64,000 nt of DNA from Reyranella sp. (GTDB taxonomy: Bacteria; Pseudomonadota; Alphaproteobacteria; Reyranellales; Reyranellaceae), in NCBI RefSeq assembly GCF_004297405.1, contig NZ_SCVC01000006.1, positions 682,001 through 746,000 of the forward strand. The letters run 5' to 3'. Below the pieces are notes generated by a model that saw only the letters and a list, made by a program, of their open reading frames with translations, was not told the origin of the DNA and made no database searches. Within the stretch, counting starts at the first letter, position 1. Each line of letters begins with the position of its first letter. Shown here piece by piece: positions 18,050-29,427 of the stretch. A program made the position numbers and the translations under genes.

Positions 18050-19057
18050 CTATTTCCGGTCGGCCGTCGTAGATGCCGCGCGAACCGGCCCCTCCGCCGG
18101 TCCAGCCGATCCCTTCAGCATGAACACGCCATGAGGCGACTTGCCGACGGGGATGCTGGCAACGACCTTGAGCTGTTCGATATCGACCACGGCCACCCGA
18201 CGCAGGAAGCGCTGGGTGACCCAGAGCTCCTTGCCGTCCGGTGTAATATCCATGCAATCGGGCCCGCCCGGAATGCGGACACTGCCAACAACGCGCATGT
18301 CACCGGTGGTGTCGATCAACGATACCGAGCCTTCGACGCGATTGCTGAGAAAGTAGTGCTTGCCATCGCCCTTCGGCCAGAAATTGTGCGCCCCCTTGCC
18401 GGTCCGGAGACGGCCCGTCACGGCGCCATCCTTCGGATCGACGGAGACGATGCCGTCCTCACCTGTCAGAGCGACCAGAAGACGTTTGTTGTCCGGCAGC
18501 ATGATGACGCCGGCCGGCGTATTGCCGACAGGCATGTTCCATTTCAGCGACTGGGTCTCGAGATCGAAGGCTGCCAGCCGGCCGCTCTGCTGAAGGGTAA
18601 CGAATACGGTCTTGGACTCGGCATCGAACGCCAGGTGGCTCGGCAGACCGTCGATGAAGATCCGGCCGGCGAGACGGAAGCCGTCGGCATGGAAGATGTC
18701 GACATGGTCGAGCCGGTAGGCGGCGGTAACGAACCACTTGCCGTCCGGGCTGAAACCCAGGTGATAGGGATCGATGATGTCCTTGACGATGCGCTTGCGC
18801 TCGCCGGTCTTGATATCGAGCCCCAACAGCTCGTTGGTCGCCGTCGAGCCAATCAGCACTTCCTTGCCGTCCGGCGTCACGATCAGATGGTGCGGCTCAC
18901 GCCCGACCGGATGACGCGCGATCTCGGTACGTGTGCTGCGGCTCAGAACGCTGTAGGAAGCTTCATCGGAGTTGAGGATGAGCACAGAATCCGCCCGCGC
19001 AGCGCCGCCCGCGACTGCAAGTGAAAGCGCGATTGCCGCGAACGACAGTCTGTTCAT
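18050..19057 (-). CDS. exported YncE-like seven-bladed beta-propeller protein
   Basis: 335 residues with a signal peptide MNRLSFAAIALSLAVAGGAARA. Repeated strands such as GREPHHLIVTPDGKEVLIGS, PYHLGFSPDGKWFVTA, GPDCMDITPDGKELWVTQ and GKSPHGVFML are YVTN-type propeller repeats. The start at 19057 is chosen because it begins the signal peptide; a GTG five codons upstream is possible. The role is not known; YncE-type proteins bind DNA or act as periplasmic scaffolds. It precedes the desaturase gene. Confidence 0.8.
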   Translation of the reverse strand: MNRLSFAAIALSLAVAGGAARADSVLILNSDEASYSVLSRSTRTEIARHPVGREPHHLIVTPDGKEVLIGSTATNELLGLDIKTGERKRIVKDIIDPYHLGFSPDGKWFVTAAYRLDHVDIFHADGFRLAGRIFIDGLPSHLAFDAESKTVFVTLQQSGRLAAFDLETQSLKWNMPVGNTPAGVIMLPDNKRLLVALTGEDGIVSVDPKDGAVTGRLRTGKGAHNFWPKGDGKHYFLSNRVEGSVSLIDTTGDMRVVGSVRIPGGPDCMDITPDGKELWVTQRFLRRVAVVDIEQLKVVASIPVGKSPHGVFMLKGSAGPAEGPVRAASTTADRK

Positions 19058-19111
19058 TGGGGTTGCCCACACTCCTGGATTTTGACTTGAAGCACCTTTC
19101 GGGGCTGCGCG

Positions 19112-19738
19112 CTAGAGTCCTTTGAGCGCGGAAGCCGCGGCGGCCAGTCGCTCGATCCGTCCCCAGTCACCCGTCGAGACAGCGTCCTTGGGTGCCACCC
19201 ACGAACCGCCGACACAGGCGACGTTCGCAAGCGCGAGATAGGCGGGAGCTGTTTCCGGTCCTATGCCCCCGGTCGGACAGAAGCGCAGACCGGCCAGCGG
19301 CGCTGCCGCGGCCCTCAACCAGCCGGTGCCTCCCGCGATATCTGCCGGGAAAAACTTCAGGAGGCTGAACCCCCGGTCGGCCAACGTCATGGCCTCGGAA
19401 ATCGTCTGCACGCCCGGCAGGAAGGGCAGTCCCGAGGTGCTAACCGCGGCTGCGAGTTCGGTCGTACAACCAGGGCTGACGCCGAAGCGGGCCCCTGCCC
19501 GCTGCACCTGCTCTAACTGCCTGGGATTGAGCATAGTCCCTGCGCCGACAATGGCCTCCGGCACTTCACGCGCAATGAGCTCCAGCGCCTGCATGGCCGC
19601 CTCGGTGCGCAAGGTGATTTCCAGGACCGGCAGCCCGCCCTTCACCAAGGCCCGCGCCAATGGCACGGCCGTTTCCGGCCGATCGATCGTCAGAACCGGA
19701 ATGACCGGCGCCCGGGCGGCGATGGCCGCGATATCCAT
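19112..19738 (-). CDS. eda: 2-dehydro-3-deoxy-phosphogluconate (KDPG) aldolase
   Basis: 208-residue class I aldolase. Glutamate motif LEITLRTEAA near residue 40, VGAGTMLNP, and the Schiff-base lysine in LLKFFPAD at about 130 are present, followed by CPTGGI. It splits KDPG to pyruvate and glyceraldehyde 3-phosphate. The start is 2 bp after the SDR stop, so the two are in one transcript. With kdgK and the IlvD-type dehydratase it completes a sugar-acid degradation route. Confidence 0.93.
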   Translation of the reverse strand: MDIAAIAARAPVIPVLTIDRPETAVPLARALVKGGLPVLEITLRTEAAMQALELIAREVPEAIVGAGTMLNPRQLEQVQRAGARFGVSPGCTTELAAAVSTSGLPFLPGVQTISEAMTLADRGFSLLKFFPADIAGGTGWLRAAAAPLAGLRFCPTGGIGPETAPAYLALANVACVGGSWVAPKDAVSTGDWGRIERLAAAASALKGL

Positions 19739-19740
19739 GG

Positions 19741-21509
<1,769 letters not shown>

Positions 21510-21572
21510 TGTCAGGCCTCCATGACAGGCTCGATTAAACAGTGTCCCTCGAAGGCCTGCAACGACGACCGC

Positions 21573-22319
21573 TCAATTCACGCCGATTGCTCTGCTCAAG
21601 GTCGGACCGATCTCGTTATGGATCACGAGATCCGCGTCCTCGTCCTGATCGGTCGGGTCGCGATTGAGAATGACGAAGCGCGCGCCGTTGCGTTTGGCCA
21701 TTCGGGGAAAGCCGGCCGCCGGATAAACGACCAGCGAACTGCCCAGCACGATCAGCAGGTCACAAGCCAGCGTCTCCTCCTGCGCACGGATCATCGGAAC
21801 CTCCGGCATCGCCTGGCCGAACGAGATGGTCGCCGTCTTCACGATGCCTTCGCATTTCTCACAGAGCGGCAGCATGCCCTTGTCCAAGAATGCCTTGCGG
21901 ATTGGGGCAAGCTCATGGCGGTGACCGCAGTCGAGACAGCTTGCATAGGTGGCGTTGCCGTGCAGTTCGATCACCCGGGAATCGGGAACGCCGGAGCGTT
22001 GATGCAGGCCATCGACGTTCTGGGTAATGATGGCGCTCATGCGCCCCTGCTCCACCAGCTTTGCCAGCGCGCGATGGCCGGCATTGGGCTCGGCATTGAG
22101 CATCGTCTCGTCGGTGGCGAACTTCCGTCGCCAGGATTCACGGCGCATCTCGTCCGACGCCATGAAGTCATCGAAGTAGATCGGCTTGTAGCGCGTCCAG
22201 ATGCCGCCGGGAGAGCGGAAGTCCGGGATGCCCGACTCGGTCGAAATGCCGGCTCCCGTGAAGGCGACAATCCGCTTGGCCGATCCGACCATCTCGCGCA
22301 GGTGTTCCACGTCGTCCAT
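21573..22319 (-). CDS. cobB: NAD-dependent protein deacylase (Sir2/CobB)
   Basis: 248-residue sirtuin. NAD motif GAGISTESGIPDFRSPGG, TQNVDGLHQRSG and catalytic histidine in ELHGN; a zinc site of two CxxC pairs, CLDC and CEKC; and LGSSLVVYPAAG. It removes acyl groups from lysines of cytosolic proteins such as acetyl-CoA synthetase. The start MDDVEHLREM at 22319 has GGAGG just upstream. It follows the COG3650-like gene by 17 bp, and the acyl-CoA ligase in the operon further upstream is a classical type of sirtuin target. Confidence 0.92.
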   Translation of the reverse strand: MDDVEHLREMVGSAKRIVAFTGAGISTESGIPDFRSPGGIWTRYKPIYFDDFMASDEMRRESWRRKFATDETMLNAEPNAGHRALAKLVEQGRMSAIITQNVDGLHQRSGVPDSRVIELHGNATYASCLDCGHRHELAPIRKAFLDKGMLPLCEKCEGIVKTATISFGQAMPEVPMIRAQEETLACDLLIVLGSSLVVYPAAGFPRMAKRNGARFVILNRDPTDQDEDADLVIHNEIGPTLSRAIGVN

Positions 22320-22336
22320 TGGGCCTCCTCGCGGCG

Positions 22337-23377
22337 TCAGGGTGCCGGCATTGCGGGATTGTGCGCGGCACAGCCAATGTAGGTCCGGCCTTCGCTGCGC
22401 ACCTCCACAGAATAAGCGAAGAGCGAGCCGGACATCGAATCCACACAACGCCGCTCGTCGATCACGACCGAGATTTCCGGACCTTCAACGCCGGCATATG
22501 CGACCGAACCCGCTTGCCGCACCAGTCCACCGTGCGGCACGCGTTGCGGCGAAGTACCGCCCAGCAGGTTGAGCAGCAGGTCACGGGCCGTGATCTCCAG
22601 ACGCCACGATGGTTCATTACCGGAAGCGATCCATTCGCGCTGATCGAAGCGCTCGCGACAGCCCGCCGTTTCCACAGCGGCGCGGCGAACTTCGAGCGCG
22701 CCGACACCCGCTCCCTGCCCGCTCTCCCGTCCACCGTAGAACTCCACGAACATCGGCCGTCCTTCCTGTCCGGCCGTAAGCTCCCGCAAGGTCCGGCCAA
22801 GCTCCTGGCCTGGCGTGCGGTCTTCGAGTGCGAGCGGCGCGCCATCGCAGGGCGAGAACTGCAGCTTGCCACCAATGTCGCGGACGAGGCCGCGCAACCG
22901 GATCGCCGTGGCGGGCAACGGCGCGCGTGGTGGTTCAGGGGTCACCCGTGGAGCAGGTTTCTGTGCAGGCTGCGGTGCCAGAGCCATGGTCGATGGTGAC
23001 GACGTTGCCGGTCCTCTCCCCAAGGGCGTCGGCGCCCCGCGGGTCGCCTGAACTGGCAGCGCGTAGAAGAACAGTGGTTTGTCGGCGCTATCCAGCAGAC
23101 AGACGAACTGGGTTTCGAGCGCAGCCCGGTCGCGATAGGTCAGCCGTCCCCGGAAGGTCAGCGCTGCCGACACGGCCTGGGAGCCTGCCTTGACGCCGAT
23201 CCTCTCCAGTGTCGGCGGCGGCAACTCCAGGGCGGCGATACGCTCGATCGAGGGATCGAGCGCGCGATACTGGCCTTCGCCGAAACTGACGCATTGTTGC
23301 GCAAGACGAGTCTGCGCCGCCGCCGAGAGGGCGAACGCGATGACAGCCGGAGCGAGAAGCGGAACAAGACGAGGCAT
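22337..23377 (-). CDS. exported protein with a COG3650/HslJ-like C-terminal domain
   Basis: 346 residues with a signal peptide (PRLVPLLAPAVIAFALSAAAQ). Residues 20-115 form a first domain with two cysteines. A Pro/Ala-rich linker sits around 115-155. The C-terminal part WIASGNEPSWRLEI...IDERRCVDSMSGSLFAYSVEV...YIGCA matches the COG3650-type domain found in exported and lipoprotein stress proteins. Function is unknown. Start is 7 bp after the livF stop. Confidence 0.65.
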   Translation of the reverse strand: MPRLVPLLAPAVIAFALSAAAQTRLAQQCVSFGEGQYRALDPSIERIAALELPPPTLERIGVKAGSQAVSAALTFRGRLTYRDRAALETQFVCLLDSADKPLFFYALPVQATRGAPTPLGRGPATSSPSTMALAPQPAQKPAPRVTPEPPRAPLPATAIRLRGLVRDIGGKLQFSPCDGAPLALEDRTPGQELGRTLRELTAGQEGRPMFVEFYGGRESGQGAGVGALEVRRAAVETAGCRERFDQREWIASGNEPSWRLEITARDLLLNLLGGTSPQRVPHGGLVRQAGSVAYAGVEGPEISVVIDERRCVDSMSGSLFAYSVEVRSEGRTYIGCAAHNPAMPAP

Positions 23378-23384
23378 CAGGCGC

Positions 23385-24179
23385 CTAGGATAGCCAGCGC
23401 TTGCGCCTCTTGTAATGCTTGGTGTCGCGGTAGGATTTCCGCGTGCCGCCTTCGTTCAGGCCCAGGTAGAATTCCTTGATATCGGAATTGTCACGCAGCT
23501 TGTCAGCCGGCCCCTCGAGCACGATGCGGCCGTTCTCCATGACATAGCCATGGTCCGCCACGCCGAGCGCCATCGTGGCGTTCTGCTCGACCAGCAGGAC
23601 GGAAAGCCTCTCCTGCCGCACGAGCTTGTCGACGATTCCGAAGATCTCCTCGACCAGCATCGGCGCCAGGCCAAGCGACGGCTCGTCCAGCAGCACGACC
23701 CTGGGTTTACTCATCAGCGCCCGGCCGATCGCCAGCATCTGTTGCTCTCCGCCGGAGAGATAGCCCGACTGCTGATGCCGCCGCTCCCTCAACCGCGGGA
23801 AATACGAGTAGACCAGATCGATCCCCTGCTTCACCACCGCGCCTTCCTTCTGGACATGGCCGCCGGCAATCAGGTTCTCCTCGGTGGTCAAATGTTCGAA
23901 TACACGCCGTCCCTCGAACACCTGGACGAGGCCGAGCCGCGTGACATCGTGCGCGCGCATCCCGTCGATGCGGCGCTCGCCGAGCTGGATCGTGCCTTTG
24001 GTGACCTCGCCGCGCTCGCCGTTCAGCACGCCCGAGATCGCTTTCAGGGTCGTCGTCTTGCCGGCGCCGTTGGCGCCCAGCAGGGTGGTGATAGCGCCTT
24101 CGCGCACGTCGATCGACACGCCCTTGAGGACGAGGATGACGCGATCGTAGACGACTTCGATATTGTTGATGGCCAGCAT
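23385..24179 (-). CDS. livF: branched-chain-type ABC transporter ATPase (LivF)
   Basis: 264-residue ATPase. MLAINNIEVVYDRVILVLKG start, Walker A GANGAGKTT, signature LSGGEQQMLAIGRAL, Walker B VVLLDEPSLGLAP, H-loop replaced by the Q in LLVEQNATMAL as is normal for LivF. An arginine/lysine-rich tail (YRDTKHYKRRKRW) extends beyond the family's usual end. Start at 24179 is chosen by homology. Last gene of the transport operon. Confidence 0.92.
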   Translation of the reverse strand: MLAINNIEVVYDRVILVLKGVSIDVREGAITTLLGANGAGKTTTLKAISGVLNGERGEVTKGTIQLGERRIDGMRAHDVTRLGLVQVFEGRRVFEHLTTEENLIAGGHVQKEGAVVKQGIDLVYSYFPRLRERRHQQSGYLSGGEQQMLAIGRALMSKPRVVLLDEPSLGLAPMLVEEIFGIVDKLVRQERLSVLLVEQNATMALGVADHGYVMENGRIVLEGPADKLRDNSDIKEFYLGLNEGGTRKSYRDTKHYKRRKRWLS

Positions 24180-24223
24180 GGCGTGTCGGGCGGCGATTGC
24201 TCGCCGCCCGTCCATCGGTTCGG

Positions 24224-25474
24224 TTAGGACTTCTTTGCTTCGGCGTCGAGATGCTTCTGGATCACCGAGCGATAGCCCTGGAACCAGTCCTTGGTTTTCG
24301 AGAGCTTGCCGCCCTTCACCGTCCAGATCTGGACCCAGCCGCCGCCTTCATGATCGGCCGGCGTGATTTCCATCGGGGGCACGAGGCCGCCCAGGGTGAA
24401 GCCCTTGATCGACTCCATGCCCTTCTTGACCTCTTCGGAGGTCGGCGCTGCACCGTTCTTGGCCTTGATGGCATTGCGTACGGCCTCGACATGCAGCGCC
24501 GCGATCAGGACGCCGCGGTTGTAGTAAACGGTCGAGTCCATCTCCTTGGGCGAGGTCTTGCCCTGCGCCTTGTACATGGCCTCGATGTCCTTCAGGACCG
24601 GGAAGTCCTTGCCGACACCTGCGAACTGGATGGTGTTGTAGCCTTCGGCCACGCCCATGCCGCCCGCGGCGATGATGTCGGCTTCTGCACTGCCCCACAC
24701 GAAGGCCACCACCTTGCTGAGTGGGAAGCCTTTGCCCTTCAGCTCCTTGATCGAGACCGACGGTGCGCGGCCGAACAGATGGGTGATCACGAAGTCAGGC
24801 TTGAACCGTCCCGTGATGTCGAGGATCTGGGCGCCCATCTCGACGCCTGGCGCGGGGACCGCAAAGGTCCTCATTTCGAAGCCTTCCGTCTTGGCGAGGT
24901 CCTCGAGGATCGGTAGCGCCTCCTTGCCGGCGGGATTATCGTAGAACAGGTAGGCGATCTTCTTGCCCTTGAGGTTGCCGCCCAGCCGTTCCTTGGCGAA
25001 GGCGACGGCCGCTCCCGCCTGCGACCAGTAGCTGGCGGCGATCGGGAAGGTATAGGGGAAGCGCTTGCCGTCAGCCGCTGAAGCGGTCCCGAAGCCCGGC
25101 GAGGTGCCGAGGATCTTGTCTTCCTCGAGCTTCTTGTTCAGCGCCGCTGTTTGCGGTGTCCCGTACAGGCCTTCGAGAACCGCCCCTTCCTTCTTGAAGC
25201 GCTCATGCGCCTCCATGGCAGGCGGCACCTTGTATTCGTTGTCGATCTCCAGGACCTTGATCTTGAAACCCTCGACACCGCCCTTGCTATTCACCAGCCC
25301 AATATAGTCGTGATAGCCGGGACACAGATAGACGCCGACTGTCGCCGTCGGCCCGGTGCGATCGCACTGGAGGCCGAACACGAGTTCCTTCTGCGCAAAG
25401 GCTTGTCCTCCGCCGAACACAAGGGTTGCGGTGGTCGCCGCGACCCCAAGCCAACTCCTTACGAACCTCGTCAT
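24224..25474 (-). CDS. ABC substrate-binding protein, Liv/HAAT type
   Basis: 416 residues. Signal peptide MTRFVRSWLGVAATTATLVFGGGQAFAQ; mature protein is a type I periplasmic binding fold with GPTATVGVYLCPGYHDYIGLVN, LYGTPQTAALNKKLEEDKI and YFTFPIA-like segment. The operon also holds an acyl-CoA ligase, so the ligand may be an aromatic or fatty acid rather than leucine; this is inference. Confidence 0.88.
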   Translation of the reverse strand: MTRFVRSWLGVAATTATLVFGGGQAFAQKELVFGLQCDRTGPTATVGVYLCPGYHDYIGLVNSKGGVEGFKIKVLEIDNEYKVPPAMEAHERFKKEGAVLEGLYGTPQTAALNKKLEEDKILGTSPGFGTASAADGKRFPYTFPIAASYWSQAGAAVAFAKERLGGNLKGKKIAYLFYDNPAGKEALPILEDLAKTEGFEMRTFAVPAPGVEMGAQILDITGRFKPDFVITHLFGRAPSVSIKELKGKGFPLSKVVAFVWGSAEADIIAAGGMGVAEGYNTIQFAGVGKDFPVLKDIEAMYKAQGKTSPKEMDSTVYYNRGVLIAALHVEAVRNAIKAKNGAAPTSEEVKKGMESIKGFTLGGLVPPMEITPADHEGGGWVQIWTVKGGKLSKTKDWFQGYRSVIQKHLDAEAKKS

Positions 25475-25502
25475 GGGTTCCTCCCTTCGCTAGTACGCCC
25501 CT

Positions 25503-26570
25503 CTAGTACGAGAAGGGCCAGACCCGGAAATAACTCCGGATATTGCGCCAAAGCCTGTTGAGCCCTTCCGGCTCGACGATGAGAAAGAAGATGATCAGCC
25601 CGCCGAACACGCCCAACCGAAGCCCGGAAATGACATTGGCCATTTCTGCCGTGGTGAAGAACAGTGAGCCCACATCCTCCATGAAGATGCGGATCACGAT
25701 GGGCAGCAGGGTGACGAATACGGCGCCCAGGATCGAACCCAGCACCGAACCCAGGCCGCCGATGATGATCATGGCCAGGTAGTCGATCGAGACGATGAGC
25801 TGAAACTGCTCGTAGTTGGCGATGCCGAAATAGTAGGTGTAGAGCACGCCGCAGACGCCGGCATAGAAGGACGAGATCGCGAAGGCGAGCAGCTTGTAGC
25901 GGTAGATGTTGATGCCGATGATCTCGGCCGCGATGTCCTGGTCACGCACGGCGACAAACGCCCGGCCAATGCGGCTGCGCGCCAGGTTCAGGGTCGCCAC
26001 GATCGCCAGCACGGCAAAGAACAGCAGGAAGAAGTAGAGACTTCCCTGCGTGTTGAAGCTGAAGCCAAACAGGCTCGGCCGGTCGACCTCGATGGACGCC
26101 TGGGCGCCGCCCGAAATCGCGGGGACGCGATTGATCGTCCATTCGATGATGAGCTGGCCTGCCAAGGTGGCGATGGCGAGATAGAGGCCCTTGATGCGCA
26201 GGCTGGGCATGCCGACGAGCACACCAATCGCTGCCGCCATGAGCCCGCCGGCCGGCAAAGTGATCCAGAACGGCAGGCCGAGCTTCACGGCGAGATTGGC
26301 CGCCGTATAGGCGCCGACCGACATGAAGGCGGCATGGCCTATCGAGATCTGGCCCGTGTAGCCTACAAGAATGTTGAGCCCGAGCGCACCGACAATGGCG
26401 ATAAAGATCAGGTTGAGGATCGACAGGTAGTATTCGTGAACGGTGAGCGGGATGATCACGATGAAGATCAGCGCCAGCGCCGCCACCGTCCACTTGGCGA
26501 CCGGCAGCGGATAGAGCGCCGCATCGGCGGCGTAGGTGGTTTTGAAGATCCCGGATTCGCGATGGAACAT
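25503..26570 (-). CDS. livM: branched-chain-type ABC transporter permease (LivM)
   Basis: 355-residue permease with about nine or ten hydrophobic segments. GLNILVGYTGQISIGHAAFMSVGAY and ALNLARSRIGRAFVAVRDQDIAAEIIGINIYRYKLLAF are LivM signatures. It follows livH by 6 bp. N-terminal 30 residues are hydrophilic, as usual. Confidence 0.92.
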   Translation of the reverse strand: MFHRESGIFKTTYAADAALYPLPVAKWTVAALALIFIVIIPLTVHEYYLSILNLIFIAIVGALGLNILVGYTGQISIGHAAFMSVGAYTAANLAVKLGLPFWITLPAGGLMAAAIGVLVGMPSLRIKGLYLAIATLAGQLIIEWTINRVPAISGGAQASIEVDRPSLFGFSFNTQGSLYFFLLFFAVLAIVATLNLARSRIGRAFVAVRDQDIAAEIIGINIYRYKLLAFAISSFYAGVCGVLYTYYFGIANYEQFQLIVSIDYLAMIIIGGLGSVLGSILGAVFVTLLPIVIRIFMEDVGSLFFTTAEMANVISGLRLGVFGGLIIFFLIVEPEGLNRLWRNIRSYFRVWPFSY

Positions 26571-26576
26571 GGACGC

Positions 26577-27473
26577 CTACACGCGCTCGATCTTGCGTTT
26601 GCCGAAGATGCCGTAGGGCCTGATCATGAGGACCAGGATCATCAGCACATAAGGCGCGAAGTCCTTGGTGCCGCCGCCGACATAAGGGTCGAGGTAACCC
26701 GCCGCCAGGCTCTCGACGATGCCGATGATCAGTCCGCCGACCAGTGCCCCGCCGATCGAATCGAGCCCGCCCAGGATCACCACCGGGAACACCTTCAGGC
26801 CAACCAGTGCGAGATGGACGTCGACGCCCAGCATGCTGCCCCACACCACGCCGCCCAATGCCGACACCACGCCCGCCATTGCCCAGGCGAGCGCGAAGTA
26901 GCGCTCGACGTTGATACCCATGGCTTGGGCGACCTGCTGATTGTCGGCGACAGCGCGCATGGCCACGCCCATGCGGCTCTTCTTGAAGAACCAGTTGAAG
27001 GCCAGGAAGAGCAGGATCGCGACCACTGCGCCCAGGACCTGGATTGGCGGCAGGCTGGCGGGACCCAGCACGATCGGTTCGTCGCCGATCGGCAACGACA
27101 CCGCTCTGGTTTCACTTCCGAAGATCACCGGCCCCAGGCCACGTAACATGGCAGCCAGGCCGATCGTCGCCATGATCACCGCCACGACAGGACGGCCAAG
27201 CAACGGCCGCAACACGACGCGTTCCAGGCCGAAGCCAAAACCGATCATGACGGCCACGACGATGACGATAGCGGCGATGAGGGGAGCGCCCTCGAAGCCC
27301 AGCACGACGGCCACGATCAGGCCGGCCAGCATCACGAATTCGCCCTGGGCGAAGTTGATAGCGTCGGTCGCCTTGTAGACCAGCACGAATCCCAAGGCGA
27401 TGAGGGAGTACATCAGTCCGATCGATGCACCGTTCAGGACCAGGGCGAGAGCGAATTCGAGATCTTCGGACAT
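26577..27473 (-). CDS. livH: branched-chain-type ABC transporter permease (LivH)
   Basis: 298-residue permease. LVLNGASIGLMYSLIALGFVLVYKATDAINFAQGEFVML is the LivH start block, then RPLLGRPVVAVIMATIG and GGLDSIGGALVGGLIIGIVE. About eight membrane segments. Start MSEDLEFALAL at 27473 is chosen because the upstream extension is arginine-rich and overlaps the ligase 3' end. Distance to the ligase stop is 10 bp. Confidence 0.92.
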   Translation of the reverse strand: MSEDLEFALALVLNGASIGLMYSLIALGFVLVYKATDAINFAQGEFVMLAGLIVAVVLGFEGAPLIAAIVIVVAVMIGFGFGLERVVLRPLLGRPVVAVIMATIGLAAMLRGLGPVIFGSETRAVSLPIGDEPIVLGPASLPPIQVLGAVVAILLFLAFNWFFKKSRMGVAMRAVADNQQVAQAMGINVERYFALAWAMAGVVSALGGVVWGSMLGVDVHLALVGLKVFPVVILGGLDSIGGALVGGLIIGIVESLAAGYLDPYVGGGTKDFAPYVLMILVLMIRPYGIFGKRKIERV

Positions 27474-27483
27474 CCCTGCTCCC

Positions 27484-29427
27484 TCAAGCCGCCGCCCGTT
27501 GTGCAGGCCGGATAGCGCCCGCGTCATGGATGGCAATGGTCGAATCGAGGGTCGACCGGCGGCCGTCCTCGAAAGTGATCTCCACGGTCACGTCGACTTC
27601 GCTCTTGCCGCCATAGAAGGCGTCGATGACGTTGGCATACTTCTCGGCGACGAAACGGCGTCTGACCTTGCGCGTCCGCGTCATCTCCGCATCGTCCGCA
27701 TCGAGCTCCTTGTTGAGCAGCAGGTAGCGCTTGACCTGCTGCATATCGGGCAAGGTCGCGTTGGCCTTGGTGATCTCTTCGCCGATAAGGGTTGCGACTT
27801 CCGGTTTCCGGCTGAGGTCCATGAAGCTCGTGTAGGCAAGCCCGCGCTTCTCCGCCCAGGTTCCCACCGTCTGCATGTCGATGGCGATCATCGCCGCCAC
27901 GCACGGCCGCTGGTTGCCGAAGGCCACGGCCTCGCGAATGAAGGGGCTGAACTTCAGCTTGTTCTCGATGAACTGCGGCGCGAAGGCCGAGCCATCGTTC
28001 AGTTTTCCGACATCCTTGGCGCGATCGATGATGACCAGATGGCCCTGCTTGTCGAAGAAACCAGCATCGCCGGTCTTGAGCCAGCCGTCGGACGTCATCG
28101 TCTCGCGCGTGATGTCGTCCTGCTTGAAGTAGCCCCGGAAGACGTTCGGCCCCTTCAGCATGACCTCGCCACGGTCGTCGATCTTGACCTCGATGCGCGG
28201 GATCGGCCGACCGACGGTGTTGGGGTTGGCCTCGTCGTCGGACTGGCAGGAGATCATCGCCGACGCCTCGGTGGCGCCGTAGACCTGCTTCAGGTTGATG
28301 CCGAACGACCGGAAGAAACGATAGGTGTCCGGACCGAGCGGCGCGCCGCCGGTGTAACACCAGCGCGCATTGCGCAACCCGAGCTGGTCGCGCACCGGCC
28401 CGTAAACCATGATCTCGCCGACCGCCAGGCCCAGCCGATCCGTGATCGACAGGGGTTTGCCGTCAGAGCGCTTCAGCTCGCAGCGCTCGGCCAGGCCACG
28501 AAACAACTCGTAGACACGCCGCTTGAGCGGTGTGGCATCACCTGCCTTGACCTGCATCAGGGTGAGCATGTTCTCCCAGATGCGTGGCGGTGCCAGCATC
28601 GTGTCGGGACCGAGTTCGCGCAGGTCGCGCTGCACGGTCTCGGGATTCTCCGGGCAATTGGCGATCAAACGCGCCATCAAAGCCATGCCCAACGTGAAGG
28701 CCGCATCGCCGACCCAGGCCATCGGCAGGTACGAAAGCCAGTTGTCGCCCTGCTTGACGTCGTTCACTTCGACGAAGGACTCGGCCGTAGCGATCATGTT
28801 GCGGTGACTGAGCATCACGCCTTTGGGATTGCCGGTCGTGCCCGACGTGTAGGCAATCATCGCCGTGTCATCGGCGCTCCCCTTGGCGAGCTCCACTTCA
28901 TAGAAGCGCGGGTTGGCTTGGCCGAAAGAGCGCCCCTCCTCCAGCACACTTTCGAACGAACGGAGGATCGGGTCATCGTAGAAGGCAAGTCCACGCGGAT
29001 CGTCGAATACGATCCAGCGCAGCCGGGGCAGCTTGTCCTTGAGCGACAGCGCCTTGTCGACCTGCTCCTGATCCTCGGCGACAATGACCGACGTCTCGGC
29101 GTGGTTCAAAACATAGACGAGTTCCGAGGCGATCGAATCCTGGTAGACGGGCACGGAAACGCCGCCCAGCACCTGTGCCGCGAGTTGCGCGAAGTAGAGT
29201 TGCGGGCGGTTGTCGCCAACGACCGAGAGCTTGTCGCCGCGCTGGAAGCCCATTGCCGCCAGGCCGAGGGCGAAATCGCGGACATTGTCGCGATATGCCG
29301 CCCAGTCATAAGTTTGCCAGACGCCGCGCGTCTTCTCGCGAATGCCTGGTCCTTTGGGATCCTCCACTGCATTGCGTTGCAGCAGTTTGGGCAACGTCGA
29401 GGTTTCTGCAGCGTCGGCTATGCTCAC
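27484..29427 (-). CDS. AMP-dependent long-chain acyl-CoA synthetase-like protein
   Basis: 647-residue cytosolic ligase activating a carboxylic acid to its CoA thioester. The P-loop AMP motif is TSGTTGNPKGVMLSH near 195, A5 block YGATEASAMIS, and GWLKTGDAGFFDKQGHLVIIDRAKDVGKL carry the hinge. The last block LNDGSAFAPQFIENKL is that of FAA1/FadD15-type enzymes. It is encoded inside a Liv ABC operon, with livG before it (4-bp overlap) and livH after it, so it probably activates the imported acid. The invariant lysine of the A10 motif is not placed with confidence by eye. Confidence 0.9.
   Translation of the reverse strand: MSIADAAETSTLPKLLQRNAVEDPKGPGIREKTRGVWQTYDWAAYRDNVRDFALGLAAMGFQRGDKLSVVGDNRPQLYFAQLAAQVLGGVSVPVYQDSIASELVYVLNHAETSVIVAEDQEQVDKALSLKDKLPRLRWIVFDDPRGLAFYDDPILRSFESVLEEGRSFGQANPRFYEVELAKGSADDTAMIAYTSGTTGNPKGVMLSHRNMIATAESFVEVNDVKQGDNWLSYLPMAWVGDAAFTLGMALMARLIANCPENPETVQRDLRELGPDTMLAPPRIWENMLTLMQVKAGDATPLKRRVYELFRGLAERCELKRSDGKPLSITDRLGLAVGEIMVYGPVRDQLGLRNARWCYTGGAPLGPDTYRFFRSFGINLKQVYGATEASAMISCQSDDEANPNTVGRPIPRIEVKIDDRGEVMLKGPNVFRGYFKQDDITRETMTSDGWLKTGDAGFFDKQGHLVIIDRAKDVGKLNDGSAFAPQFIENKLKFSPFIREAVAFGNQRPCVAAMIAIDMQTVGTWAEKRGLAYTSFMDLSRKPEVATLIGEEITKANATLPDMQQVKRYLLLNKELDADDAEMTRTRKVRRRFVAEKYANVIDAFYGGKSEVDVTVEITFEDGRRSTLDSTIAIHDAGAIRPAQRAAA

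Noticed and set aside
17195..19024. 609-codon plus-strand open frame
   Set aside because: Antisense to the desaturase and propeller genes; no domain seen.
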